Shown here piece by piece: positions 7,627 to 10,450 of a DNA stretch of 10,450 nucleotides (the first letter of the stretch is position 1; every line of letters begins with the position of its first letter). The notes beneath the pieces are model-generated. The model ran no database searches, was not told the origin of the DNA, and saw only the letters and a list, made by a program, of their open reading frames with translations. Location: contig DPSI01000375.1 of NCBI GenBank assembly GCA_003527165.1, forward strand, positions 1-10,450. Direction: 5' to 3'. This DNA comes from Pseudomonas sp. (GTDB lineage Bacteria > Pseudomonadota > Gammaproteobacteria > Pseudomonadales > Pseudomonadaceae). The translations under genes were made by a program, and so were the position numbers.

Positions 7627-7642
7627 TGGCACGGATCTCGCT
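7627..7642 (+). promoter_or_regulatory. Sigma-54 (-24/-12) promoter of the ABC operon
   Basis: TGGCACG (7627-7633), four bases, then TCGCT (7638-7642) matches the consensus TGGCACG-N4-TTGCW with one mismatch. The invariant GG and GC are in correct register, 12 bases apart. Transcription would start near 7653, about 24 bases before the first start codon. A sigma-54 activator gene directly upstream in the opposite direction supports the call. I saw no clear IHF site between the enhancer cluster and this promoter. Confidence 0.85.
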
Positions 7643-7676
7643 CTGCATCCTTCGATAATAATTAGAAGGATGTGGC

Positions 7677-8759
7677 ATGTCCCTCACGCTGGAACACATC
7701 ACCAAGACTGTCGATGGCCAACTGCATATCGACGATGCCAGCCTGGATTTCGAGCCAGGCTCGTTCAATGTGCTGATAGGGCGAACCCTGTCGGGCAAGA
7801 CCTCGCTGATGCGGCTCATGGCGGGACTCGACAAGCCGAGCACGGGGCGAATCCTGATGAACGGCGCCGATGTGACCGGAGTGCCTGTGCGCAAGCGCAA
7901 CGTTTCGATGGTGTACCAACAGTTCATCAACTACCCGACCCTGAGCGTGTTTGAGAACATCGCCTCGCCATTGCGGCAGGCCGGCGTGAGCAAGGAACAG
8001 ATCGAGCGCAAGGTGCGCGAAACCGCCGAGATGCTGCATATCGAAGGCTTCCTTCAGCGGCACCCGCTGGAGCTTTCCGGTGGGCAGCAGCAGCGCACCG
8101 CGATGGCTCGGGCACTGGTCAAGGACGCGGATCTGGTTCTGTTCGATGAGCCGCTGGTCAACCTCGATTACAAATTGCGCGAAGAGCTCCGCCAGGAGAT
8201 GCGCGAGTTGTTCAAGACTCGTCGCAGCATTGCCGTCTACGCCACCACCGAGCCGAACGAGGCGCTGGCCCTGGGCGGAACGGCAACGGTCCTGCATGAA
8301 GGTCGAGTGATACAGAGTGGATCGACGTCAGAGGTTTACCATCGTCCCAGCCAGATGCTCAGCGCCGAGCTGTTTTCCGAGCCCCCAATCAACCTGCTGC
8401 CGGGGCGGATTGCTGCCAATGAGGTCAGCTTTCAGGATTGCATGCACTTTCCGCTCAATGCGGACCTGCGGACACTGAACGAGGGCGAATACCGATTTGG
8501 GATCCGGCCTAGCCATATTGGTCTGGTCCCGTCCAATGACGACGATCTGGAAGTTTCGGGGATGGTCGAACTGGCAGAAATCAGCGGATCGGAAACCTTC
8601 CTCCACGTGCGCAACGACCATTTCAGTCTGGTCCTGCACCTGCAAGGGGTACACGACTACGCGGTGGACTCGCCCATTCGGGTGTACATCCCGACCCACA
8701 AGCTGTTCGTGTTCGATGCGGCCGGCCGGTTGGCCCAGGCCCCGGCCCGACGCATCTGA
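7677..8759 (+). CDS. ABC importer ATPase A (GlpS-like, MalK family, degenerate H-loop)
   Basis: This 360-aa nucleotide-binding subunit belongs to the MalK/UgpC group of CUT1 importers. The ATPase domain (about 1-235) is followed by a TOBE/OB-type C-terminal domain (about 240-350). Walker A is the unusual GRTLSGKT (35-42) instead of GPSGCGKT. The Q-loop is at Q81, the signature LSGGQ (133-137) is intact, and Walker B is LVLFDE (153-158). The switch histidine is missing: the H-loop reads YATTEP (188-193) where YVTHDQ is usual. These oddities resemble GlpS of the rhizobial glycerol importer. The ATG at 7677 has AAGGA (7666-7670) at 6 bases. It is the first gene after the sigma-54 promoter. It should pair with ATPase B as a heterodimer. 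No gene symbol is given because the substrate is not established. Confidence 0.9.
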   Translation: MSLTLEHITKTVDGQLHIDDASLDFEPGSFNVLIGRTLSGKTSLMRLMAGLDKPSTGRILMNGADVTGVPVRKRNVSMVYQQFINYPTLSVFENIASPLRQAGVSKEQIERKVRETAEMLHIEGFLQRHPLELSGGQQQRTAMARALVKDADLVLFDEPLVNLDYKLREELRQEMRELFKTRRSIAVYATTEPNEALALGGTATVLHEGRVIQSGSTSEVYHRPSQMLSAELFSEPPINLLPGRIAANEVSFQDCMHFPLNADLRTLNEGEYRFGIRPSHIGLVPSNDDDLEVSGMVELAEISGSETFLHVRNDHFSLVLHLQGVHDYAVDSPIRVYIPTHKLFVFDAAGRLAQAPARRI

Positions 8760-8769
8760 GGAGCGCGCC

Positions 8770-9867
8770 ATGGCGGAGATTCGGTTGCAGAACCTTGCCC
8801 ATAGTTACAGCTCGCAGCCGCGTGGGGAGGAGGACTACGCCATCCGTGAGATGGATCATGTGTGGGAACAGGGCGGCGCCTACGCGCTGCTGGGTCCTTC
8901 CGGCTGCGGCAAGTCGACCCTACTCAACATTATTTCCGGCTTGCTCAACCCCTCCGAGGGACAGGTGCTGTTCGATGCTCGGGAGGTGAACAAGATGACG
9001 CCCGAGCAGCGCAACATCGCCCAGGTTTTCCAGTTCCCGGTCGTCTACGACACCATGACCGTATTCGACAACCTGGCCTTCCCATTGCGCAATCAAGGAG
9101 TGCCGGAAGCGCGAATCACCAGCAAGGTGCACGAGATTGCCGAGGTGCTCGATCTCCATCCACTGCTCCAGCGCAAAGCCCGCAATCTGACCGCCGACGA
9201 GAAGCAGAAGGTCTCCATGGGGCGCGGTCTGGTACGCGATGACGTCTCGGCGATTCTTTTCGACGAGCCGCTCACAGTCATCGACCCGCACCTGAAATGG
9301 AAACTGCGACGCAAGCTCAAGCAGATCCATGAGCAGTTCAAGATTACTATGATCTACGTCACTCACGATCAGCTGGAGGCTTCGACCTTCGCGGACAAGA
9401 TCGCGGTGATGCATGGCGGGCAGATCGTCCAGTTCGGCACACCGCGGGAGTTGTTCGAGCGGCCACAACATACCTTCGTCGGCTTCTTCGTCGGCAGTCC
9501 GGGAATGAACCTGATCAAGGTGCGTGCCGAGGAGGGCGGTGTTGGCTTCGATGATCTGCACGTTCCGCTGTCCAGCGCGCTGGCTGCGCGGCTTCCGGCT
9601 CTGGATGCGAGCCGCCTGCACATCGGCATCCGCCCGGAATTCGTTCAGATGAGCGAAGAGCAGACAATCGGCGGCATGCAGGCCGAAGTGGTGCGGGTGG
9701 AAGACCTGGGGACTTACAAGATCCTCACGCTGCGCCTGCAAACGCAACTGCTCAAGGCGCGATTGCCTGAAGATCAGCCCGTTCCGAAAGGGCAGGCCTG
9801 GGTGGGCTTCCCTGCCCAATGGCTGATGCTCTATGCCGACGATCGGCTGGTGGAGGAACTGCCATGA
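8770..9867 (+). CDS. ABC importer ATPase B (GlpT-like, MalK family, degenerate signature)
   Basis: This is the second MalK-type ATPase of the operon, 365 aa. Walker A is canonical, GPSGCGKST (42-50). The Q-loop is Q88, Walker B is AILFDE (161-166), and the switch histidine H199 is in YVTHDQ. The ABC signature is replaced by LTADEKQ (140-146) where LSGGQQQ is expected, and the D-loop reads VID (170-172) instead of ALD or NLD. A TOBE/OB-type domain follows at about 245-360. I chose the ATG at 8770 because the family begins with MAEIRLQNLAHSY and a GAGGAG Shine-Dalgarno (8758-8763) lies 6 bases before it. A longer reading frame open to the left overlaps ATPase A out of frame and is not real. The gene overlaps the permease start by four bases (ATGA). 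It resembles GlpT of the rhizobial glycerol importer, which is not the GlpT glycerol-3-phosphate antiporter. Confidence 0.9.
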   Translation: MAEIRLQNLAHSYSSQPRGEEDYAIREMDHVWEQGGAYALLGPSGCGKSTLLNIISGLLNPSEGQVLFDAREVNKMTPEQRNIAQVFQFPVVYDTMTVFDNLAFPLRNQGVPEARITSKVHEIAEVLDLHPLLQRKARNLTADEKQKVSMGRGLVRDDVSAILFDEPLTVIDPHLKWKLRRKLKQIHEQFKITMIYVTHDQLEASTFADKIAVMHGGQIVQFGTPRELFERPQHTFVGFFVGSPGMNLIKVRAEEGGVGFDDLHVPLSSALAARLPALDASRLHIGIRPEFVQMSEEQTIGGMQAEVVRVEDLGTYKILTLRLQTQLLKARLPEDQPVPKGQAWVGFPAQWLMLYADDRLVEELP

Positions 9868-10450
9868 CTAAGATTCAGGATAACCGCGCCTGGTGGCTGG
9901 TGTTGCCGGTGTTTCTGTTGGTCGCCTTCAGTGCGATTCTGCCGATGATGACCGTGGTGAATTACTCGGTTCAGGACATCTTCGATTCCTCGACGCGGTT
10001 CTTCGTCGGCGCGGACTGGTATCGACAGATCCTCCACGATCCTCGCCTGCATGACTCACTGCTGCGGCAGTTCATATTCTCCGGCTGCGTGCTGTTGATC
10101 GAGATCCCCTTAGGCATCGCGGTTGCGCTGACCATGCCGACCCGCGGCCGCTGGGCTTCGCTGTGCCTGATCGTGATGGCGATTCCGCTGCTGATTCCAT
10201 GGAACGTGGTCGGGACGATCTGGCAGATCTTCGGACGCGCGGATATCGGCCTGCTGGGTTACAGCCTCCGCGAGCTGGGCATCGACTACAACTATGCATC
10301 CAACACTCGCGATGCCTGGGTAACGGTGCTGGTCATGGATGTCTGGCATTGGACCTCGCTGGTCGCGCTGCTGTGCTATTCGGGCTTGCGGGCCATTCCG
10401 GATGCCTATTACCAGGCCGCGCGTATCGACAGGGCGTCGGCCTGGGCGGT
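9864..10450 (+). CDS. ABC importer permease subunit, CUT1/MalF-UgpA type (truncated by window end)
   Basis: The reading frame is open from ATG 9864 to the window edge (195 codons and two bases). Hydrophobic stretches fit inner-membrane segments at about residues 10-32, 69-90, 98-120 and 151-175. They are followed by the start of the cytoplasmic EAA coupling loop, AYYQAARIDRASAW (181-194), which docks onto the ATPases. A GGAGGA Shine-Dalgarno (9852-9857) lies 6 bases upstream, and the start overlaps the ATPase B stop as ATGA. The gene should form the channel with a second permease expected just downstream, together with a periplasmic binding protein. The usual EAA-loop glycine seems to be arginine here (R190 in IDRAS). 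Confidence 0.9.
   Translation, partial: MTKIQDNRAWWLVLPVFLLVAFSAILPMMTVVNYSVQDIFDSSTRFFVGADWYRQILHDPRLHDSLLRQFIFSGCVLLIEIPLGIAVALTMPTRGRWASLCLIVMAIPLLIPWNVVGTIWQIFGRADIGLLGYSLRELGIDYNYASNTRDAWVTVLVMDVWHWTSLVALLCYSGLRAIPDAYYQAARIDRASAWA

Noticed and set aside
8497..8769. 5' extension of the ATPase B reading frame, giving a 456-aa protein
   Set aside because: The extension overlaps ATPase A out of frame, its residues resemble no domain, and a good Shine-Dalgarno and a family-typical start occur at 8770.

Overview
The window reads as a Pseudomonas-group chromosome, most like Pseudomonas or Stutzerimonas. The DNA is GC-rich, the gene set matches that lineage (miaE, lpxH, ppiB, glnS, cysS), the Shine-Dalgarno sites are ordinary, and one operon has a clear sigma-54 promoter. 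I see no phage, insertion sequence transposase, CRISPR array, rRNA or tRNA gene.

Left half (1-5310), housekeeping. miaE (+) converges on the lpxH-ppiB pair (-) with a 5-bp gap. ppiB is then divergent from glnS-cysS (+), which overlap by one base. Functions are tRNA hydroxylation, lipid A synthesis, proline isomerisation, and glutaminyl- and cysteinyl-tRNA charging. The 371-bp gap between ppiB and glnS holds a 187-bp element with near-perfect 15-bp terminal inverted repeats and an internal dyad (MITE-like). It lies between a candidate glnS promoter and the glnS start codon, so it would be transcribed as part of the glnS leader.

A 265-bp gene-free junction (5311-5575) carries short inverted repeats and REP-like remnants. 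It separates the core block from the right half.

Right half (5576-10450), an inducible transport locus. A 622-aa AcoR-type sigma-54 activator (-) is divergent from an ABC importer operon (+): ATPase A, ATPase B and the first, truncated permease. The 232-bp divergent region contains a -24/-12 promoter (7627-7642). Upstream lies a cluster of TGTTCA/TGAACA half-sites that includes a perfect 15-bp inverted repeat, which is the likely enhancer for the activator. The two ATPases look like the GlpS/GlpT pair of rhizobial glycerol importers. Their defects are complementary: A lacks the H-loop histidine and B lacks the LSGGQ signature, so one composite ATP site should be intact and the other degenerate. 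Taken together, the activator probably senses a small molecule and switches on a CUT1-like importer for a polyol or related solute. The substrate cannot be fixed from this window.
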